Source: Salinibacter sp. 10B (lineage in GTDB: Bacteria; Bacteroidota; Rhodothermia; Rhodothermales; Salinibacteraceae). From it: a stretch of DNA of 64,000 nucleotides. Below the pieces are notes generated by a model. It saw only the letters and a list, made by a program, of their open reading frames with translations, did no database searches and was not told the origin of the DNA. Position 1 is the stretch's first letter. Each line of letters starts with the position of its first letter. Both the position numbers and the translations under genes were made by a program. Location: contig NZ_MQWC01000004.1 in the NCBI RefSeq assembly GCF_002954405.1, positions 594,065 to 658,064 on the forward strand. Reading direction: 5' to 3'. Shown here in pieces: positions 7,749-16,930 of the stretch.

Positions 7749-10667
7749 TCATTCGGCTCGCTCGGAGAGGGACGCCCACAGCAGTTCGGCCGGGTGTTGG
7801 GCCGTTCGGTCGGTCACATCTTTGATTTGTGAACGGCACGAAAAGCCCGTAGCCGCGAGAATCGTGTCGTCGTCAGCCGCACGGACCGCCGGGGCCAGTT
7901 GCAGCTCCGCCATCTCCTTCGATACCTCCACGTGCTCCGCTTCGTAGCCGAAGCTGCCGGCCATGCCACAGCAACCGGCATCAACGGCCTCGACCTGATA
8001 GCCGGGCAACGAGAGGGCCCGTTCCGTGGCGTCAGTGCCGATGAGGGCCTTCTGGTGGCAGTGCCCGTGCAGGAGCACGTCGCCGGTCGTCGTCGCCCAG
8101 TCCACATGCTCGAACGCGCCGGCCGCGGCCCGTCGCGCCACGTACTCCTCAAACGTGCATACGTGCTCCGCCACGACCTCCGCCCGAGGTTCGCCCGGCA
8201 GGAGATCCAAAAACTCATCTCGCAACGTCAGGATGCAACTCGGCTCCAGTCCGACGATGGGCACCCCGTCGTCGGCGTACGGAAAGAGTGCCTCCACCGT
8301 CCGCAGGGCCCGGCGCTGGGCCGCCGGGATCTGTCCCTTTGAGAGCAGGGTGCGCCCGCAGCACATGCGCGCCTCCGGGACCTCAACCCGATGGCCGGTG
8401 ACGTCGAGAAATTGCGCGGCGGCTTGGAGGGGCGGAGGCGTGTGATACGAATTGAAAGAGTCGGCAAAAAGCACCACACGCGGACCGGGCACCGTGTTCG
8501 ACGACGTCGAGGACTGGCGTCGGAACCACTGGCGGAACGTTTGCTGAGCAAACGGCGGCACGCTCCGGTCCGCATCGACACCAAACATCATTTCCCCCAT
8601 CTTCCGCAGCGTCGGGCGCTCGCCGAGCCAGTTGGCCACCGGAGCCAGCGGCGTCCCGCTCACCCACCGCGCCCAGTCCGGCTGATGGGCAAAGAGGCGC
8701 GTGCGAAGCGGCATCGAATGCTTCTGCCAGTACTGGTGTTGCCACTCGGTCTTGACCTTCGCCATGTCGACATTCGACGGGCACTCCGTCTTGCAGGCCT
8801 TGCACTGGATGCAAAGATCCATCACGTCGGCCATGTCGTCGCCCGTCATCGCCTCCTCCGACAGATCCCCCGCCAGGGCACTACGGAGCGCATTGGCACG
8901 GCCCCGGGTCGAGTCCTGCTCGTCTCGTGTGGCCCGGAAGCTCGGACACATGGTGCCCGCCCGCAGCTTGCGACAGGCCCCATTGCCGTTACACTTCTCC
9001 ACCGCCCCGGCAAAGTCCCCATCGCCTGAAAAGTCGAGCTCCGTCCGGAACGGACGCGTCCGGTACTCCGGTCCCATGCGCAGATGCTCCGTCATGCGCG
9101 GGGCATCGACAACCTTCCCCGGATTAAGAATACAATCGGGATCGAAGATCTCTTTTGTCGTACGACAGAGCTCGTAGAGGTCCTCGCCCAGAATCTCCGG
9201 ATTGGCCCAGCCCCGAGCAATGCCGTCCCCGTGCTCCGAGGACACGACCCCGCCATACCTTTTCACGAGATCAAGCGACTCTCTCGCGATCTGCTCCATT
9301 TTTTCCACTTCTGCCTCGTCGCGGGTGTTAATAAACGGCCGGACGTGCAGACACCCCGCAGAGGCATGCGCGTAGTACGCGGCCCGCGTGTCCGTGGCGT
9401 CGATGACGGTGGAAAGTTCGTCAATGTAATCCGCAAGATTCTCGACCGGAACCGACGCATCTTCAATAAAGGCCCACGGCTTATAGTCGCCCTCCACGCC
9501 CATGAGGAGGCCGAGGCCCTCCTTCCGGATGGACCACACATTCTCCACGGCGTCCGGCTCTTCGACCCGAACGACGGCGTAGCCCCGACTCGTGTTCGCA
9601 ATGGCGTGATCGAGTGCGTTGAGCTGGTCGGCCACCTCCTCCCTCGTGTTTCCCGAGTATTCTGTAATGAGGACGCCCCCGGGCTCCCCCTTGATAAAGG
9701 TCAGCCGTTTGGCGTACCCTTCGGTCTGCCGGGTGCGCTCGATTGCCACTCCGTCAAAGAGCTCGACGGCCGTCGGATCGGTCTCCAGGACCGTCGTCAC
9801 GGCCCGGAGGGCATCGTCGCGCGTCTCGAAATGAGCCACCCCGAGGGCCGTATGGCTCGGCTTCTCCACGAGGTCACACGTAATTTCGGTGGTCACGGCC
9901 AGGGTGCCCTCACTGCCACAAATGAGCTTCGCCAGATTGCGCTCCTCTTCCAGAAGCGTCTCCAACCGGTAGCCGTTGTTACGCCGCCAGTGGCCCGGCG
10001 TATCATTCACGATAGTCTCCCGCCCCCCGTCCGCAAGCATCGCCTCCAGACTGCGATAGATGGCCCCTTCCAGCCCCGACCTCCGCATCCGCTCCTGCCA
10101 CTCGGGATGGCTCAGTGCCCCGAACGTAGCAGACGTCCCGTCCGCAAGCAGTACCTCCGCCTCCCGCACGTGGTGGATAAAGTTGCCGTAGGTGATCGAA
10201 TGGGTCCCCGTAGAGTTGTTCGCGAGCATGCCCCCAAGGGTGGCGCGATTGGCACTCGCCGGATCCGGCCCGACCATGAGGCCGTGCTCGGCGGCGGCCC
10301 GATTCAGTTCGCTGAGCGTTACGCCCGGCTGAACCCTGGCGGTCTGGGCCTCTGGGTCGATCTCCAGAATATCGCTGAGGTGCTTCGTAAAGTCGATGAC
10401 CAGGGCCGTATTGACGCCCTGCCCCGCCAGCGAGGAGCCGCCGCCCCGGGGCAGCACCGGAATGCCCATGGTCGAGGCCACCTCCAGGGTCGCCTGGACA
10501 TCATCCACGGTCTCGGGCACCAGCACTCCAATCGGGGTCATGGCATACATGCTGGCATCCGTCGCGTACAGCGCCCGCGTCATCTCGTCGGTGTGCAACT
10601 CCCCGGACACCCGGGGCCGAAGCGTCTCGTCGAGGGCCTGGTGGTATTTGGTGGAAGCAGAAGACAT
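7749..10667 (-). CDS. FAD-linked D-2-hydroxyacid dehydrogenase with Fe-S and CCG domains (YdiJ/GlcD-GlcF type)
   Basis: The 972-residue cytoplasmic or membrane-associated flavoprotein fuses two modules. The N-terminal half is a VAO/PCMH FAD domain (PRGGGSSLAGQG near residue 74; GPDPAS; NNSTGTHSI) plus the FAD-oxidase C-terminal domain. The C-terminal half has two cysteine clusters (CNGNGACRK...MCP and CIQCKACKTECP) and two CCG-type motifs (MCCGRTLLSKG and GCCGMAGSFG), as in GlpC/GlcF. The whole architecture and length match E. coli YdiJ, a D-2-hydroxyglutarate dehydrogenase. The substrate could also be D-lactate or glycolate. It probably passes electrons to quinone. Confidence 0.9.
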   Translation of the reverse strand: MSSASTKYHQALDETLRPRVSGELHTDEMTRALYATDASMYAMTPIGVLVPETVDDVQATLEVASTMGIPVLPRGGGSSLAGQGVNTALVIDFTKHLSDILEIDPEAQTARVQPGVTLSELNRAAAEHGLMVGPDPASANRATLGGMLANNSTGTHSITYGNFIHHVREAEVLLADGTSATFGALSHPEWQERMRRSGLEGAIYRSLEAMLADGGRETIVNDTPGHWRRNNGYRLETLLEEERNLAKLICGSEGTLAVTTEITCDLVEKPSHTALGVAHFETRDDALRAVTTVLETDPTAVELFDGVAIERTRQTEGYAKRLTFIKGEPGGVLITEYSGNTREEVADQLNALDHAIANTSRGYAVVRVEEPDAVENVWSIRKEGLGLLMGVEGDYKPWAFIEDASVPVENLADYIDELSTVIDATDTRAAYYAHASAGCLHVRPFINTRDEAEVEKMEQIARESLDLVKRYGGVVSSEHGDGIARGWANPEILGEDLYELCRTTKEIFDPDCILNPGKVVDAPRMTEHLRMGPEYRTRPFRTELDFSGDGDFAGAVEKCNGNGACRKLRAGTMCPSFRATRDEQDSTRGRANALRSALAGDLSEEAMTGDDMADVMDLCIQCKACKTECPSNVDMAKVKTEWQHQYWQKHSMPLRTRLFAHQPDWARWVSGTPLAPVANWLGERPTLRKMGEMMFGVDADRSVPPFAQQTFRQWFRRQSSTSSNTVPGPRVVLFADSFNSYHTPPPLQAAAQFLDVTGHRVEVPEARMCCGRTLLSKGQIPAAQRRALRTVEALFPYADDGVPIVGLEPSCILTLRDEFLDLLPGEPRAEVVAEHVCTFEEYVARRAAAGAFEHVDWATTTGDVLLHGHCHQKALIGTDATERALSLPGYQVEAVDAGCCGMAGSFGYEAEHVEVSKEMAELQLAPAVRAADDDTILAATGFSCRSQIKDVTDRTAQHPAELLWASLSERAE

Positions 10668-11089
10668 GCGGTCGAATGGCAGTGGAAAAACGCGTACGGG
10701 ATTGCCTCTTCAAGGTACCCAGGCAGAGGGATGCGCGTCAATCCATCCCCTCCGGTTTTCTGGAAAGAATGGAGACCGCCCCCGTCCCCTCCAGACGACT
10801 GTCGCCTGGCCCCGGACTCCCTGCTGCTGTCTATCGAAGGAATCCTCCACGTGGACGTGCGGCGGATCGAAATCGTCGTAGTCCCTCGTCATCCGCACCC
10901 CGTAAAGCGACAGAGCTCAGGCATGAGCTTTAGACTTCAGATTCGGAAATACCTCCTCTGGTGATTTGCCTGTCCACTTCAGATACGCCGCATCCGGGCG
11001 GAGTTCGATCGAGATTGGCATTCGTCTTCCGTCAGCTCTATCAGTGAGTTATACAGACACTACGGATTCGCTTGGACTCACATCTTCGG
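10668..11089. other. sparse region upstream of the D-2-hydroxyacid dehydrogenase
   Basis: Apart from the doubtful small open frame at 10710-10898, nothing is identifiable here. The AT-richer stretch around 11035-11075 (TATCAGTGAGTTATACAG) could be promoter DNA. Confidence 0.4.
10710..10898 (-). CDS. possible small hypothetical protein
   Basis: An open frame of 62 codons begins MRMTRDYDDFDPPHVHVED and has GC-rich third positions like the neighbouring genes. No domain or ribosome-binding site supports it. It lies 42 bp upstream of the start of the large dehydrogenase on the same strand, in an otherwise empty 422-bp gap. It could be a short leader gene or chance. Confidence 0.3.
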   Translation of the reverse strand: MRMTRDYDDFDPPHVHVEDSFDRQQQGVRGQATVVWRGRGRSPFFPENRRGWIDAHPSAWVP

Positions 11090-11503
11090 TCATAATTCTA
11101 CGCGGAACGATGACACCTCCCCGGGCACGCGCTTTCCGTCGTCCATGGTCGCCCCCCACCAAAAAACGCGAATCGCGTCCTCGTTCTCCCCCATCGTGAT
11201 CACCTCGAATTCCACCACCCTCTGCTCACCGGCAGGAATCGGCTCGCCATCAAGGTCTGGAGGAGCTAAAAGTACGGTCGGGAGGACGCTAACGCCAATC
11301 ATGCGGACCCAAACCGGCCCACTCCGGCGGTTCTTAATCACGATCGCTTCGTCTTGAACGGTTGCCGTCACCCCGTCAGACCCAACGGATTCCTCTTCTC
11401 CAAACAGGGAGCATCCTGTGAGAAGGAGACCGCATACTAGAACTGGTGCCAAAATGCGAAGCGGAAGAGGGACACGGTCGGGATGAGAACAACGGAAGAT
11501 CAT
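11090..11503 (-). CDS. small lipoprotein, unknown function
   Basis: A 137-residue predicted lipoprotein. The start at MIFRCSHPDRVPLPLR gives a basic n-region, a hydrophobic h-region and the lipobox LTGC. The mature part is a small beta-rich domain (TVQDEAIVIKNRRSGPVWV, then ending FRVEL) resembling a single immunoglobulin-like sandwich, but I cannot name a family. A further in-frame ATG 87 bp upstream would bury the signal peptide and was rejected. Confidence 0.7.
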   Translation of the reverse strand: MIFRCSHPDRVPLPLRILAPVLVCGLLLTGCSLFGEEESVGSDGVTATVQDEAIVIKNRRSGPVWVRMIGVSVLPTVLLAPPDLDGEPIPAGEQRVVEFEVITMGENEDAIRVFWWGATMDDGKRVPGEVSSFRVEL

Positions 11504-12000
11504 GGATCCATAGCTGTGTAAAGCGACATCATCGGAAAAAACCCGCCGTCTTCCGATGGGAATACACCTCAGGGATATGTCGATGACCACTGACCCTCCG
11601 TATAACGATAAAACTCACCTGACCCGGGCAAGCAAAACGTTCAATTCGAACCGACACCAATCAAGACAAAAGCGTAGGACGGAGTGTTCATCGGCTCGTA
11701 TCGTCACTGTTAGTCACCGAAGTCAAACTGCACTATCGTACCTGCTCGAAAACGGCAGCAGCCGGGGGTCAAGTGTAGTGGCGGGTCAAAGCGTCCATTC
11801 ATTTATCGATCCGTGCGGAAATTTCTAGACTTGCTCCCAGGAGCTACGAGGAGTACAGGCATCCCGCACTCCGAAAGCCCTGAGACAGCCCTGAATGATC
11901 AGACATGTCCGCCCCTTCAGACCTCACGTCCGGATTTTCTGGGGGCGGCGGCATATTCTCTCGATGTTCAGTCATCAATCACGAGCAAGATTCGGTTCCC
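11504..12000. other. divergent intergenic region, no gene seen
   Basis: This 497-bp stretch lies between a leftward lipoprotein gene and a rightward secreted protein gene. I see no supported ORF, RNA or repeat. It must carry promoters for both flanking genes. Confidence 0.5.
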
Positions 12001-12546
12001 ATGATCTACGCTCGCCTCCTCCTGCTCCCACTTCTCTTCGCCGCTTTGGCGGGCCCGGTACACGCCCAGCAGCCCGTCTCCAACGCCCGGGACACCACGA
12101 AAACCGTGACTCACCGAAAAAAGCCGCGCCAGGCAGTGATCTATTCGATGAGCGGAACGATCCTTCTTACGCCTGCTCTCGGGACCGGGCTGATCATTGG
12201 CCCCGCCTTCGGCCACCTCTATGCTCGAAACTACCGGCAGGCCCTCCTCGGTATCGGAACCCGCCTGAGTGGATTGCTGCCACCGGCTGCCGTGTGGGTA
12301 GCGGCCGCAATGGACGACCAGACCGCAGGACCAGCTTACGGTCCCCTCCTTGGATTGGCCGCCATCGCGGGCGGGGTCATCATTCTTCAGAGTGCGATCC
12401 AAGACATCCGCACGGCGGACAACTCGGCTCGCGAGTACAACCGGGCCCACGGCCTGCAGACCTCCGGCGTGCAGATGCAAATGGCCCCAACCCTCGGGGG
12501 ACCTCGAGGCACGGAGGTCGGATTGGCCCTGCGGATCCGGTTCTGA
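12001..12546 (+). CDS. exported or membrane hypothetical protein
   Basis: A 181-residue product starting MIYARLLLLPLLFAALA, a typical cleavable signal peptide ending near VHAQQ. The mature part has two or three hydrophobic glycine-rich stretches (SGTILLTPALGTGLIIGP; LLGLAAIAGGVIILQSAI). They resemble the glycine-rich segments of small Bacteroidota DUF5683-like membrane proteins, but the family is uncertain. The last residues (VGLALRIRF) end in Phe after alternating hydrophobics, as in outer-membrane beta-barrels. A longer in-frame start would precede the signal peptide and was rejected. Confidence 0.7.
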   Translation: MIYARLLLLPLLFAALAGPVHAQQPVSNARDTTKTVTHRKKPRQAVIYSMSGTILLTPALGTGLIIGPAFGHLYARNYRQALLGIGTRLSGLLPPAAVWVAAAMDDQTAGPAYGPLLGLAAIAGGVIILQSAIQDIRTADNSAREYNRAHGLQTSGVQMQMAPTLGGPRGTEVGLALRIRF

Positions 12547-12611
12547 ACGGGGCCGGGAGATGTCGTGCTGCGCCCTGAGCGACGGGACTGAAGGAAACGA
12601 GCGAGGAAGTA

Positions 12612-12786
12612 GTTTTCGACTGCGGCATTCCTTTACCCCCACCTGCTGGACGACGGAACGGGCATCCGCACCGTCCAGAAGCTGTTGGGTCCCATGGACG
12701 GGCACACCACGATGCAGTCCGTTCACGTGCGAGAACGAAGCGGGGCCGGCGTGTAGAGTCCCTTCGACCCACTCGACGCGCCCTAA
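12612..12786 (+). pseudogene. degraded C-terminus of an integron-type tyrosine recombinase
   Basis: The translation gives LRHSF, then after a one-base frameshift near 12641 gives HLLDDGTGIRTVQKLLG, TTM and VRERSGAGV, followed by a stop codon and SPFDPLDAP. The order matches the IntI-like C-terminus (LRHSFATHLL, IRTIQELLGH, TTMIYTHV, GVRSPLD). It is not functional: there is a frameshift, an in-frame TAG where Arg is expected, the LGH histidine is Pro, and the nucleophile Tyr position is Ser. Upstream catalytic parts are missing. This is a relic of a past integron or recombinase insertion. Confidence 0.7.
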
Positions 12787-12962
12787 GCTCGACTTTGGCC
12801 ATTTGACTTCGACCAATCGTCGTTTCTAGAAGATGGAGGCCGGTAGGCGTAGTATTTATTTGATGTCGGGGGCAAACCGCGACATGGAAATAATCAAAAA
12901 GTGCCTCAATCCGCTGGAATAGGCAGTTTTTCGGTCAATCGAAAGCGCCAAAGTCGAGCTTA
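12784..12962. mobile_element. 179-bp element with perfect 16-bp terminal inverted repeats (MITE-like)
   Basis: TAAGCTCGACTTTGGC at 12784-12799 is repeated as its exact reverse complement at 12947-12962. The interior of about 147 bp is AT-richer than the surroundings and has no coding capacity. No target-site duplication is obvious. It begins exactly where the integrase relic ends. It could be a miniature inverted-repeat element, or a deletion derivative of an IS whose transposase is gone. Confidence 0.55.
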
Positions 12963-12978
12963 GAACCTGTTTTCATTT

Positions 12979-13038
12979 ACGCCCGTCTCCACATCCGATG
13001 CCGATATTTTCGTAGACGAAAAGCACATCGGAGCGTAT
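12979..13038 (-). repeat. dispersed 60-bp repeat, copy 1
   Basis: On the minus strand this segment reads from ATACGCTCCGATGTGC to GTGGAGACGGGCGT. It matches 62987-63046 at 51 of 60 positions without gaps. The core TATCGGCATCGG is identical in both copies. It lies in the scar region downstream of the acyl-CoA oxidase gene. Confidence 0.6.
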
Positions 13039-13129
13039 ACCCCTGCATCCCCGGCGGGGAGGAACGGGTCCGCAGTCGTAGCGTCCTGCCGAACTCACAG
13101 CGTATGAAATTAAAACAGATTCTAAAACG

Positions 13130-15436
13130 TTATGAGGGAGTCTCGGCCCCTGTCGCAATCGGGGCGGACAGGCATGCATCCGGGATCGCAAACGCATCCA
13201 CCAGTCCCTCGGCCGCCGGTCGCACCTCGTCGCAGAGGTCGTTCACTTCGCCCCGGATGGCTTTGGCCTTGGTCGACTCCACGTAGCCCGCCTCCAGGAA
13301 CCAGTCCAGGTCCGCCTCGATGCGGGAGAGCGCAAATAGCTGTCGGAGCAGCGTGAGGGGGGCAGCAAGCACCTCGTCGGGCTGGTCCTCGACGGCCTGA
13401 GCAAACCGATCGAGAACGATGCGTTCGGCCTCTGCGTGGGCCACCTGCACGAGGTGGTCCTGCACGTCGACAAACGCGTCGAACGGATCCATGTCTTCCT
13501 CCGTGATGCGACGCTGCAGACGACGACCAGCGGAGAGGAGCATGCGATCGGCCCGGTACTGGAAGGCCGAGCGGTGAAAGTCGAGGCTCCGCAGGTGCGC
13601 CGACTCCGTCTTGCGGGTCACCACCGGGTTGAGTTCGGTCATGCGGGTCGCCACTTCGTCGACCACGAAGCGGACCATCCCCAGCAGGTTCATATCGCGA
13701 AATTCGCGGCGAAAGTCGGACAACAGCCCCTTCGCCACCTGGAGCATGAGGACGGTGTTGTCGCCCTCGAACGTCGTAAACACGTCGGTGTCGGCCTTCA
13801 GGGCGGCGATGCGGTTGTCCCACCGGTAGCCCTGCCCGCCGCACGCCTCGCGGGCCTCCTGTAGCGTATCGGTGGTGTGCCACGTAGCGTACGCCTTAAG
13901 GGCATTGGCCTCCGCCTCCACCCGTTCGAGCGGATCTTCGGGGCCTTTCGCCGCAAACCGCTGCGTCAGGTCGTCGAGGGCAAAGTGCAGCGCGTACGTG
14001 GTGGCGAGCTTTGGCAGCAGGCGGCGCTTGTGTGTGCGGTAGTCCAGCAGCGGCACCTCCGGCGCGTCCTTCGGCCCAAACTGCCGCCGCCGATTGCCGT
14101 AGCGCACGGCGATGGTGAGGCCCGATTTTGCCGCACTCACTCCGGCCCGCGCCACGCTGATGCGTCCGCCGATGAGCGTACTCAGCATGGTGAAGAACCG
14201 CTTGCCCGCGCTCGGGATCGGGCTCTCGTAGGTGCCGTCCGCCGCCACGCTGGCAAATCGGTCCAGCATATTCTCGCGCGGGATGCGCACCTTGTCGAAC
14301 CAGAGGCGCCCGTTATCAACGCCGTTCAGGCCCATCTTTTCTCCGCAGTCCTCGATCCGGACCCGCGGCATGGGCGACCCATTCTCTCGTCGAATGGGCA
14401 CGAGAAAGGCGTGCACACCGTGCGCCTCCCCATCCGTGTGCAGCTGGGCAAAGACGGTGGCCAGCCGTCCGTGGGCCGCCGCGTTGCCGATCCACTCCTT
14501 GCGCGCCCCGTCGTGCGGCGTGTCGATGATGAATTCCTCCGCGTCTGGGTCGTAGTGTGCCGTCGTTTCCAGCTCGCGCACGTTCGAGCCGTGCCCCCAC
14601 TCCGTCATCGCAAAGCAGCCGGGCAGCTCCAGCGAACCTGCCGTCTCCAGATACTCCTCGTGGTGTCGCTCCGTCCCCAAACGGTGAATGCTTCCCCCAA
14701 AGAGGCCGAACTGCACGCCGTACTTGATGACCATGCTGAGGTCGTGGTACGCCAGCGTCTCGAACGCCACGACGAATTTCTCCATGTCCCCTTCCCCTCC
14801 GTACTCTTCCGGATAGGCCAGGCTGCCCAGTCCCTGATCGGCCAGGAGCCGACACCAGCGGAGCACCTGCTGGCGATAGGCCGCCGTGCTTGGGGAATCG
14901 GGATACTCAAAGACGGGATCCTGCAGCAAGGTGCGAATGTGGTCGCGAAGATCGGCGTGTGGGCCGTCCAGCAACGCCGCCATCGCGTCGACGTCGAACG
15001 GCGCCTCCCGCTCCGTCGGCTCGGGCTCCGGCCGCTCCCCCAATAAGTCGCCCATCAGCTCCTCGCCGTCCACGCCTAGGGCATTTTCAATGTCTTCCAG
15101 CGCGCGACGAGACGCCTCCGGAAGAGCCGCCCCGTCGCCCCCGACGTTCGCCATCGACACCCCGAGCTCCGCCAGCGAGCTGCGCGCAGTGACGGGGGCA
15201 TCCTTCGCGGCCGTCTTCAACGCACGGATCCACTGAAAATACTGCGTGGCGGTCGGCGGCGACTGTGGATCGAGATAGCCACATACCTCCTCGCGGACGT
15301 CCTCGTCGATCCAGTCTTGTGCCCGGACACGAGCGCGAAGGGTGTCGGCCTCGGACGGTGTGAGCACCCCGTCGGCCCAGGCCACGTAGAGCAGTGGAAG
15401 AAGGGCGCGGACCTGCGGAGAGGAGGTATTTAACAT
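13130..15436 (-). CDS. acyl-CoA oxidase/dehydrogenase with N-terminal TerB-like domain
   Basis: A 768-residue flavoenzyme of fatty-acid beta-oxidation. The N-terminal residues (about 8-60, LLPLLYVAWADGVLTPSEAD) resemble the TerB/DjlA helical domain. The acyl-CoA dehydrogenase fold follows from about 140, with CFAMTEWGHGSN for FAD/substrate binding and EACGGQGY. The FEGDNTVLMLQ segment carries the catalytic Glu as in peroxisomal-type acyl-CoA oxidases. Length and the C-terminal helical domain fit ACOX rather than the roughly 380-residue dehydrogenases. Start MLNTSSP was chosen; an ATG 60 bp upstream adds a Pro/His/Arg-rich peptide unlikely to be translated. Confidence 0.88.
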   Translation of the reverse strand: MLNTSSPQVRALLPLLYVAWADGVLTPSEADTLRARVRAQDWIDEDVREEVCGYLDPQSPPTATQYFQWIRALKTAAKDAPVTARSSLAELGVSMANVGGDGAALPEASRRALEDIENALGVDGEELMGDLLGERPEPEPTEREAPFDVDAMAALLDGPHADLRDHIRTLLQDPVFEYPDSPSTAAYRQQVLRWCRLLADQGLGSLAYPEEYGGEGDMEKFVVAFETLAYHDLSMVIKYGVQFGLFGGSIHRLGTERHHEEYLETAGSLELPGCFAMTEWGHGSNVRELETTAHYDPDAEEFIIDTPHDGARKEWIGNAAAHGRLATVFAQLHTDGEAHGVHAFLVPIRRENGSPMPRVRIEDCGEKMGLNGVDNGRLWFDKVRIPRENMLDRFASVAADGTYESPIPSAGKRFFTMLSTLIGGRISVARAGVSAAKSGLTIAVRYGNRRRQFGPKDAPEVPLLDYRTHKRRLLPKLATTYALHFALDDLTQRFAAKGPEDPLERVEAEANALKAYATWHTTDTLQEAREACGGQGYRWDNRIAALKADTDVFTTFEGDNTVLMLQVAKGLLSDFRREFRDMNLLGMVRFVVDEVATRMTELNPVVTRKTESAHLRSLDFHRSAFQYRADRMLLSAGRRLQRRITEEDMDPFDAFVDVQDHLVQVAHAEAERIVLDRFAQAVEDQPDEVLAAPLTLLRQLFALSRIEADLDWFLEAGYVESTKAKAIRGEVNDLCDEVRPAAEGLVDAFAIPDACLSAPIATGAETPS

Positions 15437-15690
15437 TCTTCTGGGTATGGGCGTCTGTGAGTGTGGACGTGGGGGCGTGCCGGGCGAATGTGGCATTCGA
15501 CCGGCACATTGCTCAACACCGGAGGTGGAAGGGCTTCCGATTGCGATAAAGAAGACGTGCCCCCAATCGTTTCTGCGCGTCTCCTGGGAAGCGGCGGAAT
15601 GCGGCCACAGTCATATCGCCCATACTCCCCCTACGCCATTCCGGCGCAACTTTAGATGTGGGCAAAAGAGTTCTCTCCACCGTTGAACGC

Positions 15691-16755
15691 TCAAACGGTC
15701 CTCATTCGTCGAGAATGCTCGTGCACGGCGTCCACAAAGACCCCGGCGTGCTCGGGATCATGATCGGGCAGCATGCCGTGGCCGAGGTTCGCAATGTGCT
15801 GGTGCGGCCCGAACCCGGCGAGCATGTGCTGCACCTCGCGGCGGAGGGCGTCGGGCGCCGCATAGAGGGCACACGGGTCGAGGTTCCCCTGAAGTACCGC
15901 CCGGTCTCCCACAACCTCTCGGGCCGACTTCGGATCCATCGTCCAGTCGAGGCTGATGACGTCGTAGTCGGTCTCGGCGAGGGCGTCGAGGCCGTAGTGG
16001 ACATTTTTCGGAAACACGACGAGCGGCACCTCGGGGTGGGCGTCCTTCACGCGGGTCGCAATCTCGTCGAGATACGGAAGACAGAACGTACGGAAGGTTT
16101 CGGGTCCGTGCAGCCCCGCCCACGAGTCAAACACCTGCAGCATCTGCGCCCCGGCCTCCACCTGCTGGATGAGGTAGTCGACCACCACGTCGGTAATCCG
16201 TTCCAGGAGCGCCTTGCTAGCATCGGGGTGCTCGTAGAGCCAGGCCCGAGCGTGGCGATACGACTTGCTGCCGCCGCCCTCGACCATGTACGCCATGAGG
16301 GTCCACGGCGCCCCCGAAAAGCCGATGAGCGGCACGCGCCCCTCTAGCTGCTGTCGGGTAACAGTGAGGGCCTCGAACACGTGCCCCAGTGCCTCGTCAA
16401 TGTCCGGCTCCACGAGTCGCTCCATCTCGTCGGGGGTGGAGAGGGGATTCGGAAAAGTCGGCCCCTTCCCGGACACCATCTCGACAGTGAGTCCCATCGC
16501 CTCCGGCACCACCATGATGTCAGAGAACAGGATCGCCGCGTCGAGGGGAAATCGGTCGACGGGCTGGATCGTCACCTCGGCGGCCAAGTCGGGCGTCTCT
16601 ACGACGTCGAAAAAGTCATGCTCTTCCCGAATTGCGCGGTACTCCGGCAGATAGCGCCCAGCCTGGCGCATCATCCAGACGGGCGTGCGATCGGTGCTCT
16701 CCCCTCGGGCAGTGCGGAGGATCAGGTCGTTTTCAAGAGACGGGAAGTCGGGCAT
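15691..16755 (-). CDS. hemE: uroporphyrinogen decarboxylase
   Basis: Decarboxylates the four acetate groups of uroporphyrinogen III to give coproporphyrinogen III in cytoplasmic heme synthesis. The 354-residue length is normal. The RQAGRYLPEYR signature lies near residue 30, with GFSGAPWTLMAYMVEGGGSK further in and the conserved LGHGMLPDHDPEH near the C-terminus. No partner heme genes are adjacent; hemN lies about 29 kb away in the NO cluster. It faces away from the acyl-CoA oxidase gene, with 254 bp to that gene's start. Confidence 0.97.
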   Translation of the reverse strand: MPDFPSLENDLILRTARGESTDRTPVWMMRQAGRYLPEYRAIREEHDFFDVVETPDLAAEVTIQPVDRFPLDAAILFSDIMVVPEAMGLTVEMVSGKGPTFPNPLSTPDEMERLVEPDIDEALGHVFEALTVTRQQLEGRVPLIGFSGAPWTLMAYMVEGGGSKSYRHARAWLYEHPDASKALLERITDVVVDYLIQQVEAGAQMLQVFDSWAGLHGPETFRTFCLPYLDEIATRVKDAHPEVPLVVFPKNVHYGLDALAETDYDVISLDWTMDPKSAREVVGDRAVLQGNLDPCALYAAPDALRREVQHMLAGFGPHQHIANLGHGMLPDHDPEHAGVFVDAVHEHSRRMRTV

Positions 16756-16930
16756 TCAGACGAAACGAAATGGAAGGGTCGTGCGGGTAGGGATACTGTA
16801 AAGGCACAGCCCACCGCTAACGTTCGCCCCGGAACGGGATTTTCGTGTCAATCTGCCCTCCGCACCGCACAAAACGAGGTATGCAATTCCTCCCCCCATC
16901 CAAGAACGCTTTCTTACGACCTCACAGGCC

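Larger units (their letters stand above)
12547..13129. other. scar region without intact genes
   Basis: This 583-bp stretch holds the integrase relic, the 179-bp inverted-repeat element and one copy of the dispersed repeat, and no intact gene. It looks like an old insertion site between a hypothetical gene and the acyl-CoA oxidase gene. Confidence 0.7.

Noticed and set aside
9084-10964. Long open frame antisense to the D-2-hydroxyacid dehydrogenase gene
   Set aside because: It is rich in Arg/His/Pro with no domain, and mirrors the high-GC third positions of the real gene on the other strand.
12784-12962. Reading the 179-bp inverted-repeat element as an integron attC site
   Set aside because: Although next to an integrase relic, it lacks the R'/R'' core sites with GTTRRRY and the unpaired bulges typical of attC; a MITE-like element fits better.
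12973-13197. Small minus-strand frame in the scar region, ending IGIGCGDGRK
   Set aside because: Its conserved end comes from the dispersed 60-bp repeat, not from a protein family. A plus-strand frame with VSTSDADIFV was equally tempting and equally unsupported.
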